Below are positions 5,148 through 5,453 of a DNA stretch of 5,453 nt, in pieces (position 1 is the stretch's first letter; every line of letters begins with the position of its first letter). The notes below the pieces were generated by a model. That model searched no databases, had not been told where the DNA came from, and was given only the letters and a program-made list of their open reading frames with translations. This DNA is from Maritimibacter sp. (GTDB lineage: Bacteria > Pseudomonadota > Alphaproteobacteria > Rhodobacterales > Rhodobacteraceae), in assembly GCA_020441225.1 (NCBI GenBank), contig JAGRMP010000387.1:1-5453 (forward strand). The letters run 5' to 3'. The position numbers were made by a program, and so were the translations under genes.

Positions 5148-5453
5148 TCAGGCTTCCTTGATGATCTGTTCCTGCGCCACGGCGAGGAGCTCGGCGCGTT
5201 TCGCGCGCACCTCATCCGCCGAGGACAGATCCCCGAGGTCGCCCGCGACCTTGCGCACGACATCCTCGTGACCGGCCTCTTCGAAATCGGCCTTGATCAC
5301 TTCGGTCACATAGGCGTCGATCTGGTCTTCGGCCTTGCCCAACTTGCCGGCCGCCCACAGCGCGAGCAACTTGTTGCAGCGCGCTTCCGCCTTGAAGCGC
5401 AATTCGGCGTCATGGGCGAACTTGTTCTCGTAGGCGTTTTCGCGATCGTCGAA
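5148..5453 (-). CDS. ATP synthase zeta subunit (DUF1476), N-terminus cut by window
   Basis: The 101 visible residues match the alphaproteobacterial zeta subunit, a small four-helix protein that binds the F1 part of F-type ATP synthase and blocks ATP hydrolysis through its N-terminal region. The visible start FDDRENAYENKFAHDAEL corresponds to the inhibitory segment of the Paracoccus protein (FDDRE...KFAHDAEL as I recall it), followed by FKAEARCNKLLALWAAGKLG, then DFEEAGHEDVVRKVAGDL and the C-terminal AQEQIIKEA. The reading frame is open to the window edge and the family is about 104 residues, so only about three residues and the start codon are missing; a start at the TTG at 5402 would wrongly remove the inhibitory region. 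It appears separate from the main atp operon, which is normal for this gene as far as I know. Confidence 0.93.
   Translation of the reverse strand, partial: FDDRENAYENKFAHDAELRFKAEARCNKLLALWAAGKLGKAEDQIDAYVTEVIKADFEEAGHEDVVRKVAGDLGDLSSADEVRAKRAELLAVAQEQIIKEA

Noticed and set aside
4712..5161. 149-residue plus-strand frame in the mprF-zeta gap
   Set aside because: No recognisable motif, Arg/Cys-rich translation, no ribosome site, and it runs into the antisense of the zeta-subunit gene.

Overview
The window looks like chromosomal DNA from a high-GC alphaproteobacterium, most likely Rhodobacterales. The main clue is the right edge, which encodes the alphaproteobacterial zeta subunit, the F-type ATP synthase inhibitor first described in Paracoccus. 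Dense GC-rich coding, a betaine/homocysteine methyltransferase next to a DUF1638 gene, and very GC-rich hairpins fit the same group. All genes I accept are on the minus strand, so transcription runs from right to left. The long plus-strand reading frames are antisense shadows.

From right to left: (1) 5148-5453, the ATP synthase zeta inhibitor, lacking only its first few residues, with a GC-rich hairpin just after its stop. (2) 4662-5147, 486 bases without a convincing gene. It holds short degenerate repeats and, near its left end, an AT-rich patch with an 8-bp inverted repeat and a weak promoter candidate for the next gene. (3) 2709-4661, a compact MprF-like membrane protein: about eight membrane segments fused to a cytoplasmic DUF2156 aminoacyl-phosphatidylglycerol synthase domain. 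(4) 2535-2708, a spacer with several perfect palindromes. (5) 1497-2534, a zinc-dependent homocysteine S-methyltransferase of the Bmt type. (6) 33-1454, four tightly packed small genes: two tiny two-helix membrane proteins, a YbjQ-family protein and a DUF1638 protein. The last two junctions use 4-base stop/start overlaps, and the second membrane-protein gene has a strong Shine-Dalgarno.

The methyltransferase and the four genes after it look like one transcription unit. From family knowledge, DUF1638 genes often lie beside corrinoid methyltransferase parts, and in some Rhodobacterales a Bmt-like protein supplies the homocysteine module of a split cobalamin-dependent methionine synthase. I infer that this unit concerns methionine or one-carbon methyl transfer. 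The role of the YbjQ protein and the two membrane peptides in it is unknown, and this is the least explained part of the window. I found no mobile element, CRISPR array, tRNA, rRNA or riboswitch that I could support.
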